A stretch of 64,000 nucleotides of DNA. Origin: Pseudomonas phenolilytica. Its GTDB lineage: Bacteria > Pseudomonadota > Gammaproteobacteria > Pseudomonadales > Pseudomonadaceae. Made by a program: the position numbers and the translations under genes. The stretch is from NCBI RefSeq assembly GCF_021432765.1, contig NZ_CP058908.1, positions 1,132,001-1,196,000 on the forward strand, given 5' to 3'. Numbering within the stretch: position 1 is the first letter of the stretch; every line of letters begins with the position of its first letter. This document shows positions 54,948-62,827 of this stretch, one piece after another. Under the pieces are notes generated by a model that saw nothing but the letters and a program-made list of their open reading frames with translations, was not told the origin of the DNA and searched no databases.

Positions 54948-56213
54948 ATGGCGATGGATTCGAATTACGTAAAGCAGATGTCGACGCAGTTGGCCACCTA
55001 CGAGGTGCAGTCCTCGCTGGACCGGCTCAACCGCAACGAGGCGAACTACAAGACCCAGCGTGACGCGCTGAGCAAGCTGCGCACCTCGCTGACCACGTTC
55101 AAGTCGGCACTGACCAAACTCAACAGCAGCACCTCGAGCATGCTGGTCAACAGCGCGTCCTACAGTCAGGACGGCTACGCCACGGCCACCGTCGGCACTA
55201 CCGCGCAGCCCGGCAGCTACCAGTTCTACGTCGAGCAGCTGGCCAGCAAGCAGCAGGTCGCCGTGCAGGGCCTGACCGAGGGCAGCCTCAGCGGCACCCT
55301 GACCCTGAATGCACAGACCTTCGACCTGAGCAGCTACGCGACGCTCGACGAGGCGGCCAAGGCCGTCAACGACGCCGGCCTCGGCGTGCAGGCGACGCTG
55401 GTGCGCAGCAACGGCCAGGTCAACCTGGTGCTCACCGGTGAAGAGAGCGGCGCGGCCAACGCCTTCACCTTCGGGCTGACCGGTGGCGCCACCAGCACCA
55501 CGCTGTCCACCGCACAGGATGCGCGCATCCGCATGGGTGGCAGTTTCGGCAGCGGCGGCATCGAGCTGACCAGCGCCAGCAATACCTTCGACAACGTCAT
55601 CGACGGCGTCAGCCTCACCGTCAGCAAGGTGCACAACGCCAGCGATGCCGCGCTGACCCTGACCGTCGGCCAGGACAAATCGGCGACCAAGGCCCAGGCG
55701 CAGAGCTTCATCGACGCCTTCAACACCCTGATGAGCAGCCTCGACGGCCTTACCGCCAGCGGCAGCGAAAGCAGCGAGCGCGGCCCGCTGGCCGGCGATG
55801 CCAGTGTGCGCTCCATCGAGGGTCGCTTGAACGCCCTGCTGCGTACCGATTTCGGCGGCGTCAGCCTGATCGACTTCGGCATCAGTTCCGACCGCAACGG
55901 CAAGCTGACCCTCGACGCCACCCGCTTCGAGGCTGCCGTCGCCGCCAAGCCGGAGGCCTTCGAGGCGCTGTTCACCGGCAAGGACCAGATGCTCGACAGC
56001 ATCGACAAGACCGTCGCCAGCTTCACCAGCAGCGCCAACGGCATGCTGAAGAACCGCATGGAGACGCTGGACCTGAACCTGCGCCGCATCGACGACCAGT
56101 TCGACAAGCTGCAGCAGCGCTACGACAGCTACTACTCCCGCTACCTCAAGCAGTTCACCACGATGATGCAGACCATGCAGTCGATGGAGCAGACCTCAGG
56201 AATGTTCGGATGA
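54948..56213 (+). CDS. fliD: Lateral flagellar cap protein FliD (LafB)
   Basis: A 421-residue filament cap protein. The N-terminal FliD domain (SNYVKQMSTQLATYEVQSSLDRLNRNEANYKTQRDALSKLRTSL) and the C-terminal coiled-coil D0 part (RRIDDQFDKLQQRYDSYYSRYLKQFTTMMQTMQSMEQ) frame a variable middle rich in Thr and Ser. It lacks Cys. GGGGAAGGGG precedes the ATG. It is short relative to polar FliD proteins, as is common in lateral systems. Confidence 0.95.
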   Translation: MAMDSNYVKQMSTQLATYEVQSSLDRLNRNEANYKTQRDALSKLRTSLTTFKSALTKLNSSTSSMLVNSASYSQDGYATATVGTTAQPGSYQFYVEQLASKQQVAVQGLTEGSLSGTLTLNAQTFDLSSYATLDEAAKAVNDAGLGVQATLVRSNGQVNLVLTGEESGAANAFTFGLTGGATSTTLSTAQDARIRMGGSFGSGGIELTSASNTFDNVIDGVSLTVSKVHNASDAALTLTVGQDKSATKAQAQSFIDAFNTLMSSLDGLTASGSESSERGPLAGDASVRSIEGRLNALLRTDFGGVSLIDFGISSDRNGKLTLDATRFEAAVAAKPEAFEALFTGKDQMLDSIDKTVASFTSSANGMLKNRMETLDLNLRRIDDQFDKLQQRYDSYYSRYLKQFTTMMQTMQSMEQTSGMFG

Positions 56214-56605
56214 CCTATCTCCCCAACGACAGTTACGACAGCTACCGCGCGGTGGACCTGGAGGCCCGTGCGGCCGCCGCGTCCCCCTACGAGCTGGTGC
56301 TGGTGCTGATGGACGGACTGCTCGACGAGCTGGCCCGCGCCCGCGGCCACATCGAGCACAAGCGCTACCAGCAGAAGGGTGCGTCGCTGGAAAAATGCAT
56401 GAACATCCTCAACGGCCTCAACGGCGCGCTCGACGAAGAGAACGGCGGCGAGGTGGTGCAGGGCCTGGCGCGACTCTACGAGTACTGCATCTACCGCCTC
56501 TCCGATGTCAGCGTGACGCTGTCGCTGGAAGGGCTGGATGAAGTGACCAATCTGCTCGGCATCCTGCGCGAAGGCTGGGAGGGCGTCAGTGCCGCTCGCA
56601 AGTGA
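56210..56605 (+). CDS. fliS: Flagellin export chaperone FliS (LafC)
   Basis: A 131-residue FliS chaperone for the lateral flagellin. Family features are the Tyr-rich start (YDSYRAVDLEARAAAASPYELVLVLMDGLLDELARA) and SLEKCMNILNGLNGALDEENGGEV followed by LYEYCIYRL. It overlaps fliD by 4 nt. Confidence 0.95.
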   Translation: MTYLPNDSYDSYRAVDLEARAAAASPYELVLVLMDGLLDELARARGHIEHKRYQQKGASLEKCMNILNGLNGALDEENGGEVVQGLARLYEYCIYRLSDVSVTLSLEGLDEVTNLLGILREGWEGVSAARK

Positions 56606-56912
56606 TGCCCAGCGCCTGCAGCAGCTGCACGCGCAGCTGGATCAGGCCCTGCAGCGCGGGGACTGGCAGGCGATCGCCACGGTGGACGCTGCCATCGCCC
56701 AATGCCTGCGCGCGTTGGCCGAGAGCGAGCAGCTTGACCCGGCCACCCTCGCCGCCCGCGCAGCGCTCAAGCAGCTGCACGACCAGGCGCGGGTCGCCTG
56801 CGCCGAGGAGTGCGAACGCCTACGCCAGCTGCTGGTGAACCACCTGGAGTACGCCGAAGGACTGGCGGCCTATCAGCGCGTCGAGCTGTTCCACACCGGA
56901 GAGGCTCGATGA
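56589..56912 (+). CDS. fliT: FliT-like chaperone (LafD)
   Basis: A 107-residue all-helical small protein, Gln- and Ala-rich, located between fliS and fliK where FliT/LafD is expected. The start is GTG at 56589, overlapping fliS by 17 bases. It contains LQQLHAQLDQALQRGDWQAIATVDAAIAQCLR. Sequence conservation in FliT is low, so the name rests on position and size. Confidence 0.75.
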   Translation: MPLASDAQRLQQLHAQLDQALQRGDWQAIATVDAAIAQCLRALAESEQLDPATLAARAALKQLHDQARVACAEECERLRQLLVNHLEYAEGLAAYQRVELFHTGEAR

Positions 56913-58075
56913 TTCAGTCGATGTCCGCCCCGCAGACGCCCGGCCAGCCGGCGCCGCGTGCCGCGCAGCCAATCGGCGCCATGGTGGTAGCGGCCGCAGC
57001 GCCGGTGCTGGATGGCCACGCGGCAACTGGCGAACAGCCCGGGGTCTTTGGCGCGCAGATGGCACGCGCCGCCGATGCCGAGCAGCTGCCACCCGTGGAC
57101 CTGCCGGCGTTGCCGTTCGGCGCGCTGCCGGTGGCAACGACGGATGAAGCCACGTCAGGGCTGCCCGCGCGCGAAGCCGCTTCCGCCACCGAGGAAACTT
57201 CCCTGGAGTTGACTGCCGAGCAATGGCTGCTGGGCATGCTCGGGCAGCAGCAGACGCAGGTGCAGGCGCGCGACGCCGGCCAGCCGGCGGCGCCGGTGGC
57301 GACAGTCGCGATCGCCTTGGCCGCCACGGCGGCACCGCCCCCGACCACGACCGACCCGCTGCCGGTATCGGCCGCGACGCTACCGCCGACCGAGCCGCCG
57401 GTGCGGCGTGGGGTGGACGCTGCGCCGACCGTCGTCGAAACGCGTCTGCCTCCGTCGCGAGCCGGCGCCGAGCCGCAGCCTGCGCCTTCCGCGGCGCCGC
57501 TGTTGGAGGCTGGCGCCGAGGTGGCGCAACGGGTAGCTGACCCGGTCGATGCGCTGCTCGGCGTCGATGATGCCGCGCGTGGCGAGCCGGCCAGCACTGC
57601 CGGCGAGCGGCCGGCACAGTCACCGCAGCTCGGCAGCGAACGCCTGCTCAAGCTGCAGACGCCGCAGGCACGCTGGGGCGAGCAGATGCTGCAGGCCCTG
57701 CGTGACAACGTCGAGCTGCAGCTGCAGCAGAAGATCCAGAGCGCCACCATCCGCCTCGATCCGCCGGAGCTGGGCGCGCTGGAGATCCACCTCAGCCACG
57801 AGTCTGGTCGGCTGAATGTCCAGCTGAGCGCCGCGCACGCCGATGTTGCCCGCTTGCTGCAGCAGACCAGCGACCGCCTGCGCCAGGAACTGGTGGGGCA
57901 GAACTTCGTACAGGTCAACGTGCAGGTCGGCGCGGACGGTCAGGGCCAGCAGGGCCGCGGCCAGCCGCGTGCACCACTGGCCGAGGACCAGCCGCTGCCG
58001 GCGGCCAATGCGCAGCAGCCGGCCACGCAGGCGCGCGGCCGTGAGCGGGCCGCCGATGTGCTGGTCACCGTATGA
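56909..58075 (+). CDS. fliK: Hook-length control protein FliK (LafE)
   Basis: A 388-residue protein. A long Pro/Ala/Thr-rich ruler region (about 1-260) precedes the FliK C-terminal domain (MLQALRDNVELQLQQKIQSATIRLDPPELGALEIHLSHESGRLNVQLSAAHADVARLL), which triggers FlhB switching. The start at 56909 (MIQSMSAPQTPGQP) overlaps the fliT stop by 4 nt; upstream in-frame codons lie inside fliT. Confidence 0.93.
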   Translation: MIQSMSAPQTPGQPAPRAAQPIGAMVVAAAAPVLDGHAATGEQPGVFGAQMARAADAEQLPPVDLPALPFGALPVATTDEATSGLPAREAASATEETSLELTAEQWLLGMLGQQQTQVQARDAGQPAAPVATVAIALAATAAPPPTTTDPLPVSAATLPPTEPPVRRGVDAAPTVVETRLPPSRAGAEPQPAPSAAPLLEAGAEVAQRVADPVDALLGVDDAARGEPASTAGERPAQSPQLGSERLLKLQTPQARWGEQMLQALRDNVELQLQQKIQSATIRLDPPELGALEIHLSHESGRLNVQLSAAHADVARLLQQTSDRLRQELVGQNFVQVNVQVGADGQGQQGRGQPRAPLAEDQPLPAANAQQPATQARGRERAADVLVTV

Positions 58076-58111
58076 CCGGCTCAACCGTAACTTTCCGATT
58101 GTGAGTGCTTT

Positions 58112-58576
58112 ATGAAGACGTCCCGTCTGGTGTTGCTGATGCTGCTGCTGAATGTTCTGACCCTCGCCGCGGGCGTGGGCATCAGCTACTGGCTGTTCAA
58201 GCCAGCCGCGGGCGCGCTGGCGTCGACCGAGGCGTCGGTGGCTGAGCCGGCCGAGCCGGTGGCCTACGAGTTCTTCCCGGTGCCGAAGGTGATCGTCAGC
58301 GTGCGCGACGAAGGGCGCGAGCATTACTTCGTGCTCGACCTGGCGCTGCAGGCCGAAGCCAGCGAGGACGAGCCGGTCAACTTCGCCCAGGTGGAGCCGC
58401 TGGTGCGCAACTCGGTGGTCGCCTACCTCTCCGGCCTGCCGTTCGCCGAGTTGCGCGGCTTGCAGATCGGCGAGCTGCAGGCACGGCTGGAGACGGCGCT
58501 GTTCGCTGATTTCGCCAGCAAGAACGCCGCGGCGCCGTTCAAGCACGTGCTGGTCAACAAGCTGATCGTGCAGTAA
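58112..58576 (+). CDS. fliL: Flagellar basal body-associated protein FliL (LafF)
   Basis: A 154-residue membrane protein with one N-terminal helix (LVLLMLLLNVLTLAAGVGISYWLF) and the FliL periplasmic domain (FFPVPKVIVSVRDEGREHYFVLDLALQAEASEDE, ending VNKLIVQ). FliL supports stator function. It lies 36 bases after fliK and 9 before the sigma gene. Confidence 0.92.
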   Translation: MKTSRLVLLMLLLNVLTLAAGVGISYWLFKPAAGALASTEASVAEPAEPVAYEFFPVPKVIVSVRDEGREHYFVLDLALQAEASEDEPVNFAQVEPLVRNSVVAYLSGLPFAELRGLQIGELQARLETALFADFASKNAAAPFKHVLVNKLIVQ

Positions 58577-58585
58577 GGCCCCGCC

Positions 58586-59317
58586 ATGAGCGCCACCTGT
58601 CCCGTCGATCACTACAGCGTCGCGCCGAGCGCTCCGGTGCTGTTCGCCCCGGGTGCCGAGCAACGCTGGTTGATGCAGTACCTGCCGCTGGTCAAGCGCA
58701 TCGTCCGGCAGCTGTCGCTGCAGGCCAATCAGGTGCTCGACCGCGAGGACATGGAGCAGATCGGCATGATGGGTCTGCTCGAGGGACTGCGCCGCTACGG
58801 CGAGCCGGACGAGCAGTTCGGGCGCTTCGCCGCGCTGCGCATTCGCGGGGCGATTCTCGACGAGTTGCGCCGGCAGGACTGGCGGCCGCGTCAGGTGCGC
58901 CAGCAGGCGCACAAGGTGCGCGACGCCATCCGCGAGCTGGGGCGCCAGTTGGGACATCCGCCGACGGAGGAGGAGATCAAGGCCTTCACCGGTCTTGAGG
59001 ACAAGGACTACCAGGACTTCCTCTGGGCCGACTCGTCCGAGGCCATCGAGAGCCTGGATGCGCTGCTGCAGAGCGGTCACGAGCATTTTCCCGACGCTGC
59101 CGAGCTGTTCGAGGAGCGTCTGCTGAAGGAACGGCTGCTGGAACAGGCGCTGAGCCAGCTGGACGAGCGCGAGCGCCTGGTGCTCACGCTCTATTACCAG
59201 CATGAGCTGAGCCTGAAGGAAATCGCCCTGGTGCTGGAAGTCAGCGATGCCAGGGTCTGTCAGCTGAGCAAGCAGGCGATCGGCAAGGCCTGTCGCTTCC
59301 TAACCGAGAGAAACTAG
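58586..59317 (+). CDS. lafS: Lateral flagellar sigma-28 factor (LafS/FliA)
   Basis: A 243-residue sigma-28-type factor. Region 2 reads QYLPLVKRIVRQLSLQANQVLDREDMEQIGMMGLLEGLRRYG…FGRFAALRIRGAILDELRRQDW, region 3 RELGRQLGHPPTEEEIKAFTG, and region 4 LDERERLVLTLYYQHELSLKEIALVLEVSDARVCQLSKQAIGK. It should transcribe late genes such as lafA and is the natural target of the FlgM encoded at 53965. It is encoded between fliL and the stator genes, as in Vibrio lateral loci. Confidence 0.95.
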   Translation: MSATCPVDHYSVAPSAPVLFAPGAEQRWLMQYLPLVKRIVRQLSLQANQVLDREDMEQIGMMGLLEGLRRYGEPDEQFGRFAALRIRGAILDELRRQDWRPRQVRQQAHKVRDAIRELGRQLGHPPTEEEIKAFTGLEDKDYQDFLWADSSEAIESLDALLQSGHEHFPDAAELFEERLLKERLLEQALSQLDERERLVLTLYYQHELSLKEIALVLEVSDARVCQLSKQAIGKACRFLTERN

Positions 59318-59324
59318 AGACGTC

Positions 59325-60197
59325 ATGCAGAAAGTAATAGGTGCGTTGATCATCGTCGGCTGTGTGCTGGGCGGTTATGCCATGGCTAACGGCGACATGC
59401 GAGTGCTCTGGCAGCCGGCGGAAGTGGTGATCATCCTCGGTGCGGCCATCGGCAGCCTGGTGGTGGGCAATCCCAAGGAAGTGCTGGTGGAGATGCTCTC
59501 GCAGATGCGTGGCGTGTTCATCTACGAGCGGCGCGGCGAGGAATTCCAGCGCCAGCTGCTGATGCTGCTCTACGAGCTGCTGGAAATGGTCGACGTCGGC
59601 GGCCTCAAGGTGCTCGATTCGCACATCGAGGAACCGGAAGAGAGCGACCTGTTCGCCCGCTATCCGCTGATCCTCAAGGAGAAGAACCTGATGGCCTTCA
59701 TCGCCGACAACTTCCGGCTGATGGCCATGGGCAAGATCAGCGCCCACGAGCTGGAGGGCTTCCTCGAGCAGGAACTGGAGGCCATGGAGAACGCGCTGCT
59801 GCAGCCGTCGCGCTCGCTGTTCAAGATCGGCGAGGCGATGCCGGGCTTCGGCATCCTGGCGGCGATCATGGGCATCATCATCACCATGGGCAGCATCGGC
59901 GGCAGTGTCGCGGAGATCGGCTCGCATGTCGCCGCGGCGCTGGTCGGCACCTTCCTCGGCATCTTCTTCTGCTACTGCCTGATGGAGCCGCTGTCCAACG
60001 CCATGGGCCAGCGCGTCAAGACCGAGCTGTCCGCGCTTGAGTGTGTGCGCACCACGCTGGTGGCGCATCTGGCCGGCAAGCCGACGCTGCTGGCGGTCGA
60101 CGCCGGACGCAAGCTGATCGAGCAGGACGTCAAACCCGCCTTCCGCCAACTCGAGGTCTGGGTCAACCAGTACGAGGAAGAAAGGGACGCGGCATGA
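59325..60197 (+). CDS. motA: Lateral flagellar stator protein MotA (LafT)
   Basis: A 290-residue stator protein with four hydrophobic helices (VIGALIIVGCVLGGYAMA; VVIILGAAIGSLVVG; MPGFGILAAIMGIIITMGSIGG; VGTFLGIFFCYCLMEP). The cytoplasmic loop with FIYERRGEEFQRQL is the torque-generating part. The start at 59325 follows the lafS stop by 7 bases. It overlaps motB by 4 nt. Confidence 0.96.
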   Translation: MQKVIGALIIVGCVLGGYAMANGDMRVLWQPAEVVIILGAAIGSLVVGNPKEVLVEMLSQMRGVFIYERRGEEFQRQLLMLLYELLEMVDVGGLKVLDSHIEEPEESDLFARYPLILKEKNLMAFIADNFRLMAMGKISAHELEGFLEQELEAMENALLQPSRSLFKIGEAMPGFGILAAIMGIIITMGSIGGSVAEIGSHVAAALVGTFLGIFFCYCLMEPLSNAMGQRVKTELSALECVRTTLVAHLAGKPTLLAVDAGRKLIEQDVKPAFRQLEVWVNQYEEERDAA

Positions 60198-61114
60198 AGA
60201 GCCGAGGCAAGGGCAAGGGCGGCGAAGAGCACGAGATCATCGTCCGGCGCCGCAGCAAGAAGGGCCACGGCGACGAGCATGGCGGCGCCTGGAAGGTGGC
60301 ATTCGCCGACTTCACCCTGGCGATGATGGCGCTGTTCATGGTGCTGTGGATCATCCAGCCGCAGATGCAGATGAGCAACCCGGCCTACGGCGAGCAGGAA
60401 AGCAATCCGCTGGTCGACGGCGGCGCCGGCATCTTCGACGGCACCAGCCGTTCGCCGCTGGAGCTGGACGGCGTGCCGATCCGCGCGCCGCAGGCCGAGC
60501 CCGCGCCAGCGGACAAGCCGCAGCAGGCCGACGAAGGCAGCCGCCGTTACGGTTCCACCGCCGAACTGCAGCAGCTCGCCGAGCTGATGAAGAACGTCGC
60601 CAGCGAGGTCGATGCGCTCGCCAACATCGAGGTCGATGTGGTGCCGCAGGGGCTGCGCATCCTGATCAAGGACGACCAGCAGCGCTTCATGTTCCAGCGT
60701 GGCAGCGCAATCCTCGATCCGCATTTTCGCAAGTTGCTCGATGTGCTTGCCGGCGTGCTGGCCAAGGTGCAGAACAAGCTGATCATCAGCGGCCATACCG
60801 ACGCCACGCCCTATCGCCAGCAGAGCGGCTACGACAACTGGAATCTCTCCGGCGACCGCGCTCTGCGCGCGCGCAACGCGCTGGTCGCGTCCGGCTTGCC
60901 GGCGCGGGCGGTGCTGCAGGTGACCGCCCAGGCCGATGTCATGCCACTGCACCCGCAAGACCCGCTCAACGGCGCCAATCGGCGGGTGGAAATCCTCCTG
61001 CTGACCGATTCGGCGGAAGCGCTGTACAAGGAACTGTTCGGCGACAGCTATGGGCGGGTGAATTTCTCGGAAAGCGGCGCGCGCTTCAGTGAGCCGGCCG
61101 ACAAGGTGCTGTGA
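60194..61114 (+). CDS. motB: Lateral flagellar stator protein MotB (LafU)
   Basis: A 306-residue stator protein. A charged N-terminus (KGKGGEEHEIIVRRRSKKGHGDEHGGAWKVA) precedes the single helix with the proton-binding Asp (FADFTLAMMALFMVLWII). The linker is Pro- and Gln-rich. The C-terminal OmpA-like peptidoglycan domain reads NKLIISGHTDATPYR…NWNLSGDRALRARNALVASGL…NRRVEILLL. The start at 60194 overlaps motA (ATGA). Confidence 0.96.
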   Translation: MKSRGKGKGGEEHEIIVRRRSKKGHGDEHGGAWKVAFADFTLAMMALFMVLWIIQPQMQMSNPAYGEQESNPLVDGGAGIFDGTSRSPLELDGVPIRAPQAEPAPADKPQQADEGSRRYGSTAELQQLAELMKNVASEVDALANIEVDVVPQGLRILIKDDQQRFMFQRGSAILDPHFRKLLDVLAGVLAKVQNKLIISGHTDATPYRQQSGYDNWNLSGDRALRARNALVASGLPARAVLQVTAQADVMPLHPQDPLNGANRRVEILLLTDSAEALYKELFGDSYGRVNFSESGARFSEPADKVL

Positions 61115-61117
61115 TCG

Positions 61118-61139
61118 GCTGCCGGCAATGGCCGGCAGC
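61118..61139. terminator. Hairpin between convergent motB and the ToxS-like gene
   Basis: GCTGCCGGC (61118-61126) pairs with GCCGGCAGC (61131-61139) around a 4-nt loop, just after the motB stop. No T-run follows. It probably ends or slows both converging transcripts. Confidence 0.45.
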
Positions 61140-61143
61140 TGCT

Positions 61144-61635
61144 TCAGAGCCGGGCGCTGGCGTGATCAGCGCAGTAGACCTGCTGGGTTTCCACACCATA
61201 GAGGCAGGCGCCGATCTTCTCGAGGGTGATCCGTGCACCTTTGTGCTTGCCGTAGAACAGGTTGAAGACCAGCTCGTCGTCGAGCGGGCTGTGCGCTTCG
61301 AATCCGTTGATCTGCCCTTCCTCGACCACCAGTCGCGGCTGACCCAGCAGGTCGGTTTCGATCCGTCCGGACGCTTCGACCACGGCAGGAGCGTTGCGGG
61401 TCATGGCGTAGAAACGCCCGTCATTGAAGACCAGGCTCTGGGTGACGTGGACCACCTCGCCATTGCTCAGCAGCACCTGGCCGGCCGAGCTGTAGCGGCC
61501 CTCCAGACGTGGCGCGAGGCTGCTGGTAGCGCCCATCGCCACCAGCGCCCAGAGCGCCAGCGCCGAAGGCACCATCACCTGCAGCAGGCGTGTGCCGATG
61601 ACGCCGGCTCTGTTACCCATATTCATTGCAGACAT
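61144..61635 (-). CDS. ToxS-like membrane-anchored periplasmic protein
   Basis: A 163-residue protein with one N-terminal hydrophobic helix (about 17-34, RLLQVMVPSALALWALVAMG) and a ~125-residue periplasmic domain with two cysteines near the end (KIGACLYGVETQQVYCADH). I do not recognise a named family. It overlaps the preceding regulator gene by 13 bases. The pairing of a ToxR-type regulator with a small bitopic partner resembles ToxR/ToxS and TcpP/TcpH, so it may stabilise or sense for that regulator. This is inferred from architecture only. Confidence 0.65.
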   Translation of the reverse strand: MSAMNMGNRAGVIGTRLLQVMVPSALALWALVAMGATSSLAPRLEGRYSSAGQVLLSNGEVVHVTQSLVFNDGRFYAMTRNAPAVVEASGRIETDLLGQPRLVVEEGQINGFEAHSPLDDELVFNLFYGKHKGARITLEKIGACLYGVETQQVYCADHASARL

Positions 61636-62462
61636 CCTTGCAGCTGTTGCGCGGGAATCTCGTTCAGTCGGCTTTTGTGCACTTTCAGCCAGTTGGTCTG
61701 GCCGTTCGCATGCACACAGCGAATTTCATAGAAGCCTGGTGACATGTTGACGATCAGCTGCGTGGGCCTGACGTTCATTGCGGCGATCGCTTCCACCACT
61801 TTGCGCGTATCCATGACCAGCGCATCCAGCAGGTGCTGGCTCTTGTCGATGTACAGAACCTCCAGGACGCCGATACCTACCCGGTGGGTGAACAGTCCTT
61901 TCGGCGTTAGCAGGAAGCGATAACCCAGGACGGCGACCGCGAGCGCCAGCAGCAGCGCAGTACCGGCCAGCAGGGGCGATAAGCCGAAACGAGGCCGATG
62001 CGGGGCCGCTGGTACCGGTACCGGTGCCGGTGCGCGGGTTGCGTCTGGCGACTGCTCGGCCTCGACCGGTTTGACCGTGGTTGCCGGATTGGTCGCCAGA
62101 AAATGCGGATTGAACAGATAGCCGCGTCGCGGCAGCGTCTGAATGATCTGGTTGCTCGAATCGAACAGCAGCTGACGCAGGGTATAGATCTGCTGGTTCA
62201 GGCTGCCTTGGCCAACCACTCGATTCTCCCAGGCATGGCGCAACAGCTCTTCGCGAGAAACCACCTCACCCGGCGTCTGCAGCAGGCGTTCCAGCACGCG
62301 GCTGCCGGAGAAGCCCAGGTCGATCTTCTCGGCGCGGTCAGGATGATGCTGCACCAGCTGGTACAGCGCACTGTCGAAGCGCGCCGTACAGGTGTCGCGC
62401 CCGGTTTTCAGCAGCGTACAGGCAGTGGCATCGGTGGCCGAATGCGTCAGAGATGAAGTCAT
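61623..62462 (-). CDS. ToxR-like transmembrane winged-helix regulator
   Basis: A 279-residue protein. The cytoplasmic OmpR-type winged helix (about 20-110: LGFSGSRVLERLLQTPGEVVSREELLRHAWENRVVGQGSLNQQIYTLRQLL…IIQTLPRRGYLF) is followed by a Pro-rich linker (APAPVPVPAAPHRPRF), one membrane helix (LSPLLAGTALLLALAVAVLGY) and a periplasmic domain of about 95 residues with two Cys (YEIRCVHANG, QLQGCLQ). This is the ToxR/CadC layout. The start at 62462 is likely; ATG at 62498 would add 12 residues. It is encoded between the stator genes and flagellin. Confidence 0.85.
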   Translation of the reverse strand: MTSSLTHSATDATACTLLKTGRDTCTARFDSALYQLVQHHPDRAEKIDLGFSGSRVLERLLQTPGEVVSREELLRHAWENRVVGQGSLNQQIYTLRQLLFDSSNQIIQTLPRRGYLFNPHFLATNPATTVKPVEAEQSPDATRAPAPVPVPAAPHRPRFGLSPLLAGTALLLALAVAVLGYRFLLTPKGLFTHRVGIGVLEVLYIDKSQHLLDALVMDTRKVVEAIAAMNVRPTQLIVNMSPGFYEIRCVHANGQTNWLKVHKSRLNEIPAQQLQGCLQ

Positions 62463-62579
62463 GATGCCTGGTCGGCGAGCTGTGATTGAGATCAACATAC
62501 TGATGAGAACAGATCGGCAGTATCTTGGCGCCGTTTTTTTGAATGCACAAGCGCAAGCAATGGCATTTTGCTTTGGATA

Positions 62580-62600
62580 GTGATATCACGGTGATATCAT
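62580..62600. promoter_or_regulatory. Tandem palindromic operator candidate upstream of the ToxR-like gene
   Basis: GTGATATCAC (62580-62589), a perfect 10-bp palindrome, is repeated as GTGATATCAT (62591-62600) with an 11-bp period, one DNA turn apart. It lies 118 bases before the ToxR-like start. Spacing on one helix face suits cooperative binding, for example autoregulation. Confidence 0.5.
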
Positions 62601-62745
62601 TGGCCTCCAAATGGCACCCGCATGCGAGTGGCTGGTTGGCCTGCAAGCCTCGCCATTACTGGCTTCCCGCGCATGGCGTGGGCGTTCGGCCGCGCCGCAG
62701 TGAGGCATCAACCATTGGTCGGATGGACGGCTATTCATCCGGCGG

Positions 62746-62783
62746 AAACGAAAACGCCCCGAGTTCTCGGGGCGTTTTCGTTT
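62746..62783. terminator. Strong terminator of lafA (bidirectional)
   Basis: AAACGAAAACGCCCCGA (62746-62762) pairs perfectly with TCGGGGCGTTTTCGTTT (62767-62783): 17 bp, a 4-nt loop, with A-run and T-run flanks. It lies 44 bases after the lafA stop. Confidence 0.95.
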
Positions 62784-62827
62784 GATCGGACAATCGGCCA
62801 GCGAACTGACCGATCCGGCGCAGGCTG

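Larger units (their letters stand above)
62463..62827. other. Spacer between the ToxR-like gene and lafA
   Basis: 365 bases without a credible gene. It carries the tandem GTGATATCA sites (62580-62600) upstream of the ToxR-like gene and the lafA terminator (62746-62783). The part near 62540-62600 is AT-rich and probably holds the promoter of the ToxR/ToxS-like pair. Confidence 0.55.

Noticed and set aside
62555..62575. TGGCATTTTGC near the ToxR-like promoter as a sigma-54 site
   Set aside because: The distance between GG and GC is 6, not 10, so it cannot fit RpoN spacing.
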